Notes under the pieces: generated by a model | The model's input: only the letters and a program-made list of their open reading frames with translations | Told to the model about the DNA's origin: nothing | Databases searched by the model: none | DNA from: Lonicera japonica | Taxonomy: Eukaryota > Streptophyta > Magnoliopsida > Dipsacales > Caprifoliaceae | Direction: 5' to 3' | DNA length: 64,000 nucleotides | Assembly: GCA_021464415.1 (NCBI GenBank) | Contig: CM038465.1 | Location: 83,610,919-83,674,918 of the forward strand | Position numbers and translations under genes: made by a program | Part shown: piece by piece, positions 35,942 to 47,957 of the stretch | Position numbering within the stretch: the stretch's first letter is position 1 | Layout: each line of letters starts with the position of its first letter

Positions 35942-36601
35942 CTAAGTACCACAACTAGGTTGTTTCCTTTTCCTCTTCGGCCTCTCATCCCTCTCGATTT
36001 CTGTATGGGTATGTGCCTCTACACCCCGACCTCTGCCCCTGTCCTTACCCCTACCCCTCGGTCTACCTCTCCCTCTCCCTCGACCTATATCGATAGGTAC
36101 CACAGGTACATCTATAACATCTGGTATGCCCAACTGTGTCACTCTGTCATCATGATACGTGGGTGTAAGTGTCGGTGGCGACTGCGAATGTTCGAGTGAA
36201 AGCTGATACGACACAACTGGTGAAATAAATGACGAGTCTGTCGTCAATATAGACACATACTGTCCTTTGTCAAAGTCCTCGTATATAGTAGGGAGTGTAG
36301 AGAAGTCTGTCGTACTCGGCTGCGGTAAGCTGGCTGGTGGTGGGGAATATAACGTATTTGACTGTGATATGACGGGGGGCAATGGAGAAGAAATCACAGA
36401 TGTAGTAGTAGTAATGGTGGAGGTGGGTAACGTACTAGTAATAGCAGCAGTAGTAGTAGTAGTGGTACAAGTAGTGGTGGGGTCAAGTGCGGAAGATAAA
36501 ATATCTGACTGTGATATGCTGGGGGACAATGGAGAAGAAAACACAGATGTAGTATTAGTAATGGTGGAGGTGGGTAACCTACTAGTAGTAGCAGCAGCAG
36601 C

Positions 36602-36653
<52 letters not shown>

Positions 36654-39228
36654 CAAGTAGTGGTGGGGTCAGGTGCGGAAGATAAAATATCTGACTATGA
36701 TATGCTGGGGGACAATGGAGAAGAAAACACAGATGTAGTAGTAGTAGTAATGGTGGAGGTGGGTAACGTACTAGTAGTAGCAGCAGTAGTAGTAGTGGTA
36801 CAAGTAGTGGTGGGGTCAGGTGTGGAAGATAAAATATCTGACTGTGATATGCTGGGGGACAATGGAGAAGAAAACACAGATGTAGTAGTAGTAATGGTGG
36901 CGGGGGATGAGATATGTTGTGTAGAGGTAGACGGACCAGCATCATGTGCTAATGTAGCAGGCTGTGTTGAAGGCGTACTAGTACTACTGGTAGTAGCAGT
37001 AGCTTGCCGCCTCTGACGACGATGGCGGCGATAGAGTCGTGGGATTGGGTCGGGTATAGGGTTGTGGACCTGAAATGGATTAACAGATAATCGAAACTCC
37101 TGTCGCGCCGTAACAAGAGCTGTATGAGCCAAGTCAGATATCTCCTCGGATGTAGAATCTCCTGTGATCGACCGCAAAGGATGGTTCATAGCCAATATAT
37201 ATATCCTAGCAAGCGCATCCCCCTGGAGAAGAAAAAAATATATATAAATTTAAAATTAAAGTTCATGTACAATTTCAAAATTACATTTCACGGATGCAAT
37301 TCTAACTTACTAGTATCTCCAACGTGACTCCTACTGGCTCAGGACCAAACTCGGGCGTCTGCTCCGGTGCCGCAAGTATGAAACGTCAAGTGATAGTGCG
37401 AAACCAAATCATATACAGGTGGTCATACTGAATCGGCCCCTGTAACACATCCGCAGTGATTACGTGCTCGAGTATACGATCCCAAAAAGCGATAAAATCG
37501 CGATGCTGATGCCTCCAATCAACGGGATCTCCGCGCCCCCTCCCCCTCATATCCGTATCGTGTAACTGCTCACTTGTGTCAAAATCAGCAGGGATATTTT
37601 GTTGTAAACCAAACTGGCGCATCACTCTGTCTGGGAGGTGCCACTCCACAATCTCAAAGTAGATAAGGGGTGACCGGCTGCGCCATATAGCCTGACCGGC
37701 TAGACAATAAGGCGGTAAACTAGCTATAACATGTGCAGTATACGGCTGCCAGATCATCTATAAAATGATTAAGTATAACTAATAGGTTTGAAAAATTATA
37801 TCAAGACATTTAGATGTGTCTAAACAATAAATTTATAATTTTTTGAAATTTCGGCAGAGTTCCGTCTGTTTTTAGATCAATCCATTTTTTTTCATATTGA
37901 CCTGTTTAACAAGTTTATAAAAAGTTTCCAAACAAATTCATCTCCCAATCAATCCAAAAGGAATTTATATATAATTATCTCAAACTTATTCAAAAAGACA
38001 AATATAGTTTTCTCAATCAATCAATGGCTATTTATCTTATAGTCACACAACAGTCTAGCTTCTTCAATACTATATACACCATATTGAGAGTAATTAAATC
38101 ATACGTAGTAATTAGATTTACCTGCTCCGCTCGCATACGATCTAGTTGGTTCCTATAATGAGTCAAAACATGTATCGTTGTCTGGTCTAGAGAGAACCTC
38201 GTCTGCCACCTTTATTAAATAAATGAAGGGTGTCAAAAATATCGAAGCGTATAATATATTGAGAATAGTCTTGTTACAAATCAATAAACCTGGCTCCGTG
38301 TGGTGGTCTATCAATCGAATGAATGAGCTCGTCCTCAGCAATAGCTATATCGAGCCAACGAGGGCGAATATGTGTCAATCTCTCCCAACACCATAACTAA
38401 CAAAAATTAAATCAAAATATATTATTGAACATATAAATTCGAAATATAAGATAAAAAGTTGCAAAATTTAGCCTAAACATATACCTGTAACAACACTAGT
38501 GGACCGACAATTTGCTTTGATTTTATATGCGTGGCTCGACACATCTCCCTGTACAACATGGCAAGTGCGGCACTACCCCAGCTATAATGGCCCACTGTAT
38601 TTAAATCTTGAAGTAGTGGGAGTAAAGAAACTTTGACATATGCCGCTGACTTGTCAGCCAAAACAGAACCGCCGAGCGATTTAATAATCCACGCACGTGC
38701 GTATCGCTCAATAACAACGTCGTCGGCATCATGAGCAGGTACCTCTCCAAATGTATCGGCAACCCAAGAAAGCTTCAACTTCGATCTCCTAAAAGCGTGG
38801 TCTGGTGGTCGGATGCCCAGTACACGCTCGCAAATATCGGCCGGAGGGGCATCCAATGGAGAGCCAGTAACTGCATGGCCATCGATTGGTAATCCAATCA
38901 GTACGGCGACATCCTGGAGTGTGATACTGCACTCCCCAACTGGTAGATGAAACGTGTGCGTTTCTTGCCGCCATCGCTCTACCATAGCCGTAATGAGTGC
39001 GTGATCGTACTGGATGTGACATATGCGGTACAACCCGTAAAAGTCAGCTCGTAGTAATACACGCTGTACCCTCTCAGGAAGGATAATATGCTGTCCATCA
39101 GGCCCAGCAAACTCAGTAGCACTCCTACGTGCCTCCAACAAAGCAGGATCATGGCCGTCCCATATAGCTGACGACCTATGATGCTCCTGTAAATATAATA
39201 CACGCCGATCCTCCGGACCAGGATCCAT
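35942..39228 (-). pseudogene. Plant mobile domain (PMD) protein gene in the Mutator element, two in-frame stops
   Basis: Five exons read on the minus strand: 39228-38485, 38396-38290, 38209-38122, 37757-37311 and 37222-35942. All have GT/AG borders and phases that join to 888 codons. The first exons encode the PMD (aminotransferase-like, MAIN/MAIL family): MDPGPEDRRVLYLQEHHRS, FHLPVGECSITLQDVAVLIG, YSWGSAALAMLYREMCR, then WCWERL and IRPRW. The tail is Ser/Thr-rich with 147 bp repeats, then Arg-Gly-rich (IGRGRGRGRPRGRGK) and basic, suggesting nucleic-acid binding or nuclear import. A TGA at 37388-37386 and a TAG at 36697-36695 close the frame. The TAG replaces CAG seen in sister repeats. PMD proteins occur as host genes in silencing and as passengers in transposons; here the gene is inside the element and converges with mudrA. 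Confidence 0.88.
36350..36900 (-). repeat. Four tandem 147 bp coding repeats with a poly-Thr expansion
   Basis: Repeat starts near 36841, 36694, 36508 and 36361 give spacings of 147, 186 and 147 bp. The long unit carries a 39 bp (ACT)n expansion at about 36603-36650 that reads as poly-Thr. The repeated protein unit contains SSPLSPSISQSDILSS and TTSTLPTSTITTTT. Confidence 0.9.
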
Positions 39229-39610
39229 TGAGCAAAACTTGTTTCATGTACGTGTTCATTAGAAAATATGTAACAAAAAGTACATATTTACCAGTACATG
39301 TGTACATAATTTTTTTTTTAAAAAAAAAAAAACACATTTCAACACCTATGTGGAGAATGCAAATAGATATCCATTCATTAATAAAACAAATTGATAGATA
39401 TTATCGCATTACATTTTCTATGGGTAATCACTAATTTTGCATTCATATATACTCAATAAACAAGTTATTTTTCCCGTACATATACAAAAAAGATACATAA
39501 CAATGATAGACGCAATTCTACACCACCTAATTAAACAAATTACATAAAATTGACGCTCACAAGTAGAAAGACATGCTAATATATTTTATTCCTTGCACAC
39601 TTGATTAATT
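39229..39610. other. Spacer between the PMD start codon and the exon-like piece
   Basis: AT-rich. Nothing recognised. Confidence 0.4.
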
Positions 39611-39787
39611 TCATGTAGTGCTCGTACTAGCAGTGGTATTTCTTCTATTTTTTCCCTCTCCACGTCTATGCCCTTCAACAAAAGAATCTTCGACGTCCGT
39701 GACACTCAAATTGTAGTAGCCTCTCCAAAAAACAGGTGACATATGATCATGATGTTCCGGAATTGGAATCAAAGTTTAAAGACATTT
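39611..39787 (-). pseudogene. Terminal-exon-like open frame inside the Mutator element
   Basis: Follows a splice-acceptor-like TTTTCGCAG. It then reads 58 codons to TGA at 39613-39611, with one stop (TAA, 39778-39776) at the fourth codon. The peptide includes IPIPEHHDHMSPVFWRGYYN and VTDVEDSFVEGHRRGEGKNR, which looks like real protein rather than random AT-rich translation. I do not recognise the family. It may be the last exon of a third gene of the element, or a captured host exon. Confidence 0.4.
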
Positions 39788-41298
39788 CTGCGAAAAATAA
39801 AACATAAATACAATTTGATGTTACGTTTAAACATGAAGGCTAATTTATAATTTTAAAAAATTAATGCATACTTACTAAAATGGTTTAATTTGTTAATGTG
39901 AATACTACATCTATACTTAATTAAGGTTTTAGTTTGATATTATTTTTAAACATTATTCTTGAAAAATTAAGAGAAATTAAAAACTCCATATAGATGCTAT
40001 AGAAAACCAAACAAAAATATTGAAAACAAAAAAAATGATCTCTTTTTCCCCTAATAATTGAAAAAAATAAAAAAAATCCATATAGTTGTTCTTTTGTTTG
40101 AGTGTTGGTAGAAGCACCCAAAAATTAATAATTTAAGCACCCATCCTTATCTATAAAAAGATTCTCCAATTCTCCCTTAATTTTAAAAAGGTTCGTAATT
40201 TTAAATTTGGGGTTTTGAAACATAATAGAAATCTATATTTTTTTTTCACTTAAAAATAATTAATATAAAAATAAAATCAAGATTACTTAACTAATAAAGA
40301 CCCGTAATTGTTATGTATTGTTTTCTTCATATTTATATACTAGTAAATCTCATTGTATGCAAAATTAAGGTTTTATTTATATGTTTAAACCTAGAAAGTT
40401 ATAAATTTTATTTATAGGAAAAAACTTAAAGGGGTCCAATAAGGTATAACATGTTTATAATCCAAAAAATACATAATAATCCAAAAATTAACATGTTTAT
40501 AAACTTTATTGTTATAGCATTTCAACACAATCCTATAAATATATCCCAATTTAAATATTAAAACACATCAATTTGAAGTACAAAACTACTCATACAGGTG
40601 GCACCCTTCATTATAAATTTATGATAATATATTTTAGGTAAAAAAAATTTAAGACATGTACTAAAAATATGTTCTTAATAATTAAAAAATCATATCTAAA
40701 CCAATGCTAAACACCTCTGATTGAAGGGAAAAAAATTCTGAACCAATTGCTTAAATGTAAAATTTTATTACTTTTAAAATGGTTCAGTTGATTTTAATAT
40801 GAATTTTATTCTAGAAAACATCCGACCTCTTTTCCTTACGCAATTTTGAAAGCATACAAATTTTATCATTACCGAAGGACCACTAAAATTTTGGCTCAAA
40901 ATTATATAAAATATCACTATTTCATAAGTTATACAAATTCAGGCTATACAAATCTACAACCAAAATTCGCTTCAAAATAAATTTCACCCCTTGCCGCCAT
41001 CAAAATGGCTACACCGCCATACACCTACACCGTCATAATCTATACAAACGCTTTCTGAACCCTTACATAGAAAAAAGTCCCAAACCACGACTAAAATCCC
41101 CAAAACACCACCCAAGTGCCACCACCGAAACCTCCAAACTACCACTGAAATCACCAACCACCAAAACCCCCAACCCACGACAACAACCTCGAAATCCCCA
41201 ATCACATAAATACATAGATACAAGCACATTTCTATTTCAATATTCAACCATCATTTCAATATTCAACCATCATATATACATGCATCAATACAAGCACA
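39788..41298. other. Internal non-coding part of the Mutator element
   Basis: AT-rich. At 40100-40155 there is a short match (GTTGGTAGAAGCACCC, TTTAAGCACCC) to the terminal repeat of the other Mutator element (55003-62446). Positions 40990-41200 are CCAAAACC-rich low-complexity sequence. Confidence 0.4.
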
Positions 41299-41560
41299 TC
41301 ATCCAATGAACAGGGGAGAGTATTGTTTACCTGGAGGACGGCGCCGACGCTGACGCCAACGGAGGAAGGTGGGTCGTGTATGGAGGATAGCGGAGGAAGG
41401 AAGAGCGTGTATGGCGGAGATGGAGGATAGCGGAGGAAGGAGGTGCGTGTAGCTGTGGAAATATGGAGATGGAGCTGTGGAAATATGGAGATGGAGCTGT
41501 GGAGACGGAGTGGGAGGATAGCGGAAGTTACTCACGCCGGAGATGGAGACTTGAAATGGG
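41299..41560 (-). other. GC-rich leader-like segment next to the right terminal repeat
   Basis: A tandemly repeated GC-rich stretch (GATGGAGGATAGCGGAGGAAGG, GTGGAAATATGGAGATGGAG) unlike its AT-rich surroundings. On the minus strand it ends at a good donor (CCTCCAG then GTAAAC at 41331/41330). It may be the first, largely untranslated, exon of the minus-strand gene of the element. Confidence 0.35.
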
Positions 41561-41609
41561 TTTGGGTAATTTTGAAAAATTGTAAAAACAAGAAAAGGGA
41601 GTACGGTTT

Positions 41610-41898
41610 TGAAGGTAAAAACGCACTCTTGGATCGCGGTTTTATCAGAAATTTTTTTTTAAGGGTAAAATTAATGTTCAGATCAGCGTTTTTAGAGGTA
41701 AAAACGCAGTACCTGGTCGCGTTTTTACTGCTAATTTTTTTTTTTTTTTGGTAAAACCGCTATTATGAATTGCGATTTTAAGGGAAAAAACGCGACTTCA
41801 AACCTCGATTTTAAAACATCCCTATTTACCCAATTAAGTTCAAAAGTCCCTATTTAGCAAAATAAGTTTAAAAAGAATCATAATTTGAAAAAAAAGTC
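41610..41898 (-). repeat. Right terminal inverted repeat of the PMD-carrying Mutator element
   Basis: Inverted partner of 31492-31780, with a few substitutions and a longer T tract (41735-41750). Confidence 0.9.
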
Positions 41899-41907
41899 AG
41901 TTCCATG

Positions 41908-42941
41908 CAAGCTCACGAGTTTCTTTGAGGTTACCTATGGAATCAGTCCACTTATGTTATCATCATAACCTGCCCTAGCCTGTTAGTCGAATCAGGATAT
42001 ATGGATGGGTTTCATACAAATTAATCCTGATCGAGTTCAACATCTAGCTTAATTAAACATATATATACATATGTTGTAACTGGAAAAGGCCTAGATCGAG
42101 CTTACAAATATTAATTGAAGATTGGTCAAGTTTCCCAGCTGAGGTACGTACTAGCCAGAGAGTTCCTGACCTGATATGATAGTCCCATGCTGCCAAGGTC
42201 CAGTCCCCTAAATATCCACATGATGATCATGCATGTTTCAATTAATTTCAAATTAATCAATAGTATATTATATATATATATATATATTGGGATTCTTGAT
42301 AGAGCTGGAAATCAAGAATATATGAGACACTACCTAGGCTAGCTAGCTTGGTCATATATATGTGTGTGTGACTGTGTGTGTTTAATAATCAATCAGTGTG
42401 CATTCTTTCTATATATTGCAGCTGTACCGTGTATATATATATGTGTTGTTATGGCAAGAAAAATAACATGTCGAACTGCCATTTTGTTGGCCCAACCAAT
42501 TTTTTTGCAGTTTAGTCAGTCAATAATCAAGCGTGCGTATCTATTGTTTAATTATAAAAGACGTCCCAAATAATTAATATGTCTGTCTACATCACTTGAC
42601 AGAGCTTTTAGTCAAAATAAATTACTTTTTTAAATTATTAATTAAATTAAGTGACTTTTTAATATATTTACTAAACTAATACACTTTTTAAAATAATAAT
42701 TGTAAATCATTATTTTAATAAAAAATAGTAATTTTAAATCATTATGATAAATCGAAATACTATTTTAAAAAATGTGCTAATTAAATAAATATATTAAAAA
42801 ATAACTTAATTTAACTGATAAATAAAAAAGTGGCGTAATTCGGGAAAAACAAAACTCCACCTGATAAGCCGGCTTTATAGAATGGGTCACTAATCTTTCT
42901 TACGTACAGGTTTGTAAGAAGAAGAGCTTGACTTTGACATA

Positions 42942-42975
<34 letters not shown>

Positions 42976-44308
42976 ATAATAAAAACTCAGAAAGTATAAA
43001 ATTATTTGTGCTCTATATCATGGTCATCCATCGATTTTGTCCTGATTAATTTTGTACGTAGAAAATACAATTCTTGATATAATTTAATTTTTATAATAAT
43101 AATTCTTGAAAGACCATATATACCTGCTGCTCTTACATCCTAGGTTTTACAATTACATAGAGATATCTATCTAATATAATTAATAAATGGAGGATCGTTT
43201 TGGTCTTCCAATTACGTCCATAAACCGGAAATGTTAACAATTAATGCAAGAATTGCAGTAATAAATATAATTGTTTCAATTACCTGTCTCCATCATGCAC
43301 ATGTTGCATTTGTTGACATTTTAAGAAACCGGAGGATATACACATGCTTCTTTTCAACAAACTCGTGTAATCGTTACGATTACTCTTTTCAATAGATAGA
43401 TTCATCTATATAATCCCCCTTCCGCCCGCCATCAAATTTATACAGACAAAACGAAAGACTATATGTGGGTGCAATTAATAATTTCTATTAACATAAATAC
43501 CCAAGAAAATTATTTAGACAAAACAAAAGACTATACGTGGGTGCAATTAATAATTTCCATTAACATAAATACCCAAGAAAATTATTTATATCAAAGTCTT
43601 CAGCAAGTATACTCAGTTTACATTTGTTCCCAAGGGTTTACAAAGTTCAACCAAAAAAAAAAAAAAAAAACCATAGTACAACAAGATGGTCAGTTACTAG
43701 AGGTTGGTTTCTTTTCGGATATTTTGGCTTACTGCCTTCTTCTCTAATAGAGCATCATCATCTCAGACTTCAACCTAGTAATAAATAATAACAATTGTTT
43801 ATTCCACTGGTTGTTTCCTGGTGCCATCCCACTGGTCCTGTCTTTTTAAATGGGGCCGCTTCCCAAGGAACAATAAATACATCTACCAACATAAATAACC
43901 AAATTAACGGGTCCAAAACGATGTGTCATAAAATGCACTGAATTGAATACTTAAAATACGACGCTGACCTGACCAATTTGGTCATTTTAAATTTGTTACA
44001 TGCATCATTACTCGATTCCCCCTATCCAGCAATATAGTTAAAGACTCGCCAATACCAATTCTATATCAGCTTACAATATAATCAGCTGGGCTAAAAGGCG
44101 TCCCAAATGCTTGGCAGTTCAGACCTCTAGTGGCCACAAGCCCAATTCCCTGCAGCTGATAGATCAACTGTTACCAGATGAGTTAATGAAATAAATTTTG
44201 TCCGTTCACAAGAAAGCAAGGACAGATGAATTGGAGGAACCATAGGCAATTACATACATAGAGAATGCAAAGAGAAATTTCGTGCTTTGAAAATCATTGA
44301 AGGTGGAT
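41908..44308. other. Intergenic downstream of the CONSTANS-like gene
   Basis: No gene seen. Contains a (TTA)n tract at about 42943-42978 and AT-rich repeats. Confidence 0.4.
43445..43588. repeat. Two tandem copies of a 72 bp unit
   Basis: Copies begin at 43445 and 43517 (GACAAAACRAAAGACTATA) and are nearly identical. The open frame through them is a by-product of the 72 bp period. Confidence 0.9.
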
Positions 44309-47300
44309 TTAACCATTTTGAGCATCACAGGCCTTCACAAACCGACCCTTAACTCGTTTCCTTGTATCAGCTCTTGCCTTCCTCGACTCATAACGGATGT
44401 GCTTCTCATATCTATTCACGGTACAGTTCATATACTCAGAAGGAGCTCCCTTTGACAACTTTTTTTTTTTTTTTAAATGTTGTTGCAAATAACACACACA
44501 CAAAAATTAATAAACAAATGAAAAGGTAAATACCTGCGTGTTTTCTTTTTCTCCTTGTAACGTAGCATGGCATTATCTCTGTTTTTTGCCAGCGTCTCCA
44601 TATCAGCCTTGGTTGTTGATGCTGTTGCGCTTTCACCTCCTACCATAACTGTTTGCTCCATGAACTGATGAATATCTTCTGAGCTGCCAAAGCACTCAAG
44701 GTTACGAAAACTTGAACCCGACTTTAGCCTTGATAGCCGTAAATTATTGCCCTCAGATGTTGCTGGTCTTTGACTTGCTTTGAGTTTATTTGAGTTTTTC
44801 TGCATGTTAAGTTATGCATGTCAATCTTTTCCCACTATCTAAATAATAGGAACCAAACAGCAGAAATATATCAGCAATAGCAGCGAAGTACATCAACAAA
44901 AAGAGAAGAAGATAGAGAATCAGAAAAATGTTCAAAAAAAAATCCTAGAATTATATTCTGCCAAAGCTATTCTACCCCTCCCCCGTGGCATACAAAGACG
45001 TAGGACCCCCTCCATGCAGCCAGTTATACTATAGGGAAATCATTAGAATGCCTACACTCTGTCTGATAAACAGACCTCCTTTCTTCTCACAATCTGTGGG
45101 GCTGGTAGATACGTACATGAATATTTGGGCTGTTCACGGGGAGTCAACAATTCTGACATCTCCATGAAAGTAGAATAAAAAGATTGTGTTTACAAACTAA
45201 TATTGCCTGTGCATTATTACTCATACATCCACAACTCCCTAATTCCATCCCTCACACGTAAATCAAGATTGGAGGGGAAAAAACACCTATTACGTTTACA
45301 AAAAATGATTGATAGAGACATTTGGATTTGAACTCCAATGGCAAGTTTATCCCGTTTATATTAACAAAACATGAATATTGTTTGTACACAGGACAAAAAA
45401 CACATTATTGATCATCTTTTAAAAATCAAATTAAATGGAAGTTCACAAGCAGTCAACTGACAACAATGTAAGAAGATTTACAAGCCAAAAGAGAAGATAT
45501 TACAGCAGTAAAAATGGCTTACGTTAAAAGCATGCACACCATCCTGTGCAATGGAGCAACCCATCCCATGGATTTCTCCTAATCCTGTTGAAGTTACCAA
45601 GGATTCATCTTTTAGAAATTCACCATAACTTCTCATCACAAATCCTGCATCATTTGCACCAAAACCAACTTCTAACTGACCCGATTCATCAGGAGCCCGT
45701 AACTGCCCCAATTTAAAATCCCATATCTGCAAATACATCGGTAACAACGTTCACTGGTGAACTTCAGGCAACCACTTCACTAATTTCTTGACAAATGAAC
45801 AAGTTGAGAGGTGAGAATTTTTATTATTTTTTTTGGTTCAGGGGTTCATCCCCACGGGGTGTTTAGGCTAGCTTTTGCGCACCTTGACCAATTTCTGCTC
45901 GCAGTTGGTGCCTACCGCTAGCCACAGCAAATTTGTCGCTGCTGGGATTCGACCAGGGGAGCTGCCAGTTGAACCCAGCAGGGCCCATTGCTTGTGGTTA
46001 TGATAATTTGCTTTTTCAATTTTCATTTTTCTTTTTTCTGTTGATGGGGTGGGAGGAGATTCAATAAAAGAATTTCACTATTTGATACCTTCAAACTTAT
46101 ATTCTATATTTTAAAAGTAATAGAGCATGTTACTGACAAAGCTCTGCTGATATAAAATTTTCAAAATCCAATCAAAACGTGCTACATTAATGTGACAAGT
46201 GCACTTGGTAATACATAAGGAGCAAGAGTCAATTAGCAAGTAACCACAATTATTTTTCCAGTTAGATTTCTTCACAGAATCATAATTGCGGCAAAAGCAC
46301 TGTGGTGATGGGGGTGGGGGAGGGAATTTGAATGCAGTGAATTGTAATTCCGTCATAATAAGAGTGAAAAACTTCTAATTGCCATAAATCTAGAAACATT
46401 ACCGATTCAAGAGTCATGGAGTTAAATGAGATAGAATGGCCCCAAGCTGGTATCCAAGAAAAGAATGCCTCGTTAATTTAAAAATGTGCGACTGTAACAT
46501 AATTGAGTGGAACCAGGAGGAAAAACTTCAAATTTCCTACTGGGTCAAAAGCATTATAAATCCAAGGGTAGGTTGTTAAGGGGATGGCAACAAAGTGATA
46601 CTCATAGTTGGAGAACAGAGGAAGGAAGTGAAGAGAAAAATAATCTAAAAAGTCCTATTCATTCTCCTAAAATAACATCACTTAATGGAAAAAGAAAGGT
46701 CAAAAAAGACTAAAATAGAACCTCTTACAGACTTACCTGCGCATCAATTTTCAAGACCTTCCCCAACGAAAAAGATAGAGAGGCACGAAAAAATTTGGAG
46801 ACAAAAGAAAAGACTCATTTTAGAGATGCATAGATAGAACAATATTTGCGCAAACAAGAGGGGGAAAAAAAGTTTCCCAGTTACAAAATTAATTTGTGCT
46901 CCAAGATTAATAAAAACCTGGGTGGCGTGATCACTGGTATTAGTGATCCACAAAGCAGCGTCCCCATTTTCTTTGTTGTCCGTTTGAGGTTGAGTCTGCA
47001 TCATAAGCAGCTGTAAAGAAGATGTAAATGGTAATTGTTGTCGGTGTACTTCTGGTAATGATTGAGTGTTTACAGTGACACCACCGTCTGTAACACTGCC
47101 ATGAAGCGCAGCATTAGCATTAGGATTTCCCAAAGTAGTAACAGCTTCGACATTGGCATTGCCTTGCCAAGAACAACTCTGATTAGGTGCTAGTGGAACC
47201 AAATCATCACCCCCGGTGCCACTGACTACACCATCCATTCCCACCGAGTCCAAGTCCCTCTTAAACAGCTCCACCAACTGCCTCAATATGACCTGCTTTT

Positions 47301-47919
47301 GCTTACCACAGCTTGAACCCGAAGTTTGCCTCTTCAACTCAACAGCACCACAATTGGTATCACTAGTAGTAGTAGTAGAATAAATGACAGGATTCTCGTG
47401 TGGCACAATCAAATCCTGGAGAATCGTGGAGGAGGCTTCTTCTTCAGTCTTATCATGATTATGGTGGTTATACATCCAGGAGTCAAAGACCACGTCGTTG
47501 TCGTGGAAACTCCAATTGTTGTGTAACTTTTTGTTATTCTTCTTACTATTATAATCTAAATCCAAACCCCAGGCGGAAGCAAGATCGAGAGCAGAGGGAC
47601 AGCCGGAAAAGCCATCAACCTGTTGGCGATGGTGTGAAGAGGGACAGCTGGCGTGGGAGTCCCAGTCGCAGTCTTGACAGAGGAAAAGGTTGTCGGTGGA
47701 GCAGCGGACTGAGACTGGCTCAGAGCCGCAGTTATCGCAGATCTGGGATCGGAGGTGCTTGCGAGAGAGGGCGTTGGCCGAGTGTACGTGTTGATCACAA
47801 AACAAACACAGCTTCGCCGAATCTGCCCTGCAGTACAGAACTGCAATCTCTTCATTGCAGAAATCGCAGGGTACAACGCTCTCGCAGCTCCTCTTCCTCG
47901 ATTTCGGAGGACTAACCAT
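44309..47919 (-). CDS. COL14/COL15-like: CONSTANS-like zinc finger protein (two B-boxes and CCT, COL14/COL15 type)
   Basis: Four exons on the minus strand: 47919-46918, 45726-45523, 44799-44534 and 44411-44309. All have GT/AG borders and join to 524 codons plus TAA. B-box 1 lies at about residues 18-58 ([20 protein letters not shown], then [15 protein letters not shown]) and B-box 2 at about 61-102 ([22 protein letters not shown]). The middle has [18 protein letters not shown], and the CCT domain is at about 476-518 ([38 protein letters not shown]). The CCT domain is split across exons 3 and 4. The spacing and B-box 2 sequence fit the COL9-15 group, closest to COL14/15. Such proteins are nuclear transcription regulators of light, clock and flowering responses; the specific role here is unknown. 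It is intact. Intron 1 carries a probable SINE and the promoter a Tourist-like MITE. Confidence 0.94.
45830..46005 (-). mobile_element. Probable tRNA-derived SINE in intron 1 of the CONSTANS-like gene
   Basis: The minus strand contains a B-box-like GGTCGAATCCC (about 45947-45957). It lies in a compact GC-rich block that ends in CCTGAACC followed by an A-rich tail (45826-45840). This composition and tail are typical of plant SINEs. Box A is only weakly matched and no target duplication was identified. Confidence 0.45.
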
Positions 47920-47937
47920 ATCTCTCTCTCTCTCTGT

Positions 47938-47957
47938 CTAGTCTAGTCTAGTCTAGT
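47938..47957. repeat. (GTCTA)n in the 5' leader of the CONSTANS-like gene
   Basis: About four GTCTA units 18 bp upstream of the start codon, next to a short (CT)n run. Confidence 0.85.

Larger units (their letters stand above)
31492..41898 (+). mobile_element. Large Mutator element carrying mudrA and a plant mobile domain gene
   Basis: 10,407 bp, bounded by perfect 9 bp target duplications AGTTCCATG (31483-31491 and 41899-41907). Terminal inverted repeats of about 290 bp start GACTTTTTTTTCAAA at each end. Inside, a transposase gene on the plus strand (33027-35567) and a PMD gene on the minus strand (35942-39228) converge, each reading inward from its own terminal repeat, as mudrA and mudrB do in maize MuDR. 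A further exon-like piece lies at 39611-39787. Confidence 0.94.

Noticed and set aside
36267..37016. 249-codon plus-strand frame rich in valine
   Set aside because: It is the complement of the PMD tail repeats. Valine runs are the shadow of ACT/poly-Thr codons.
40984..41247. 87-codon minus-strand frame rich in Trp, Gly and Val
   Set aside because: Translation of CCAAAACC-type low-complexity DNA; no family.
47400..47915. 171-codon plus-strand frame opposite the CONSTANS-like first exon
   Set aside because: The minus strand encodes two clear B-boxes; this frame has no recognisable family.
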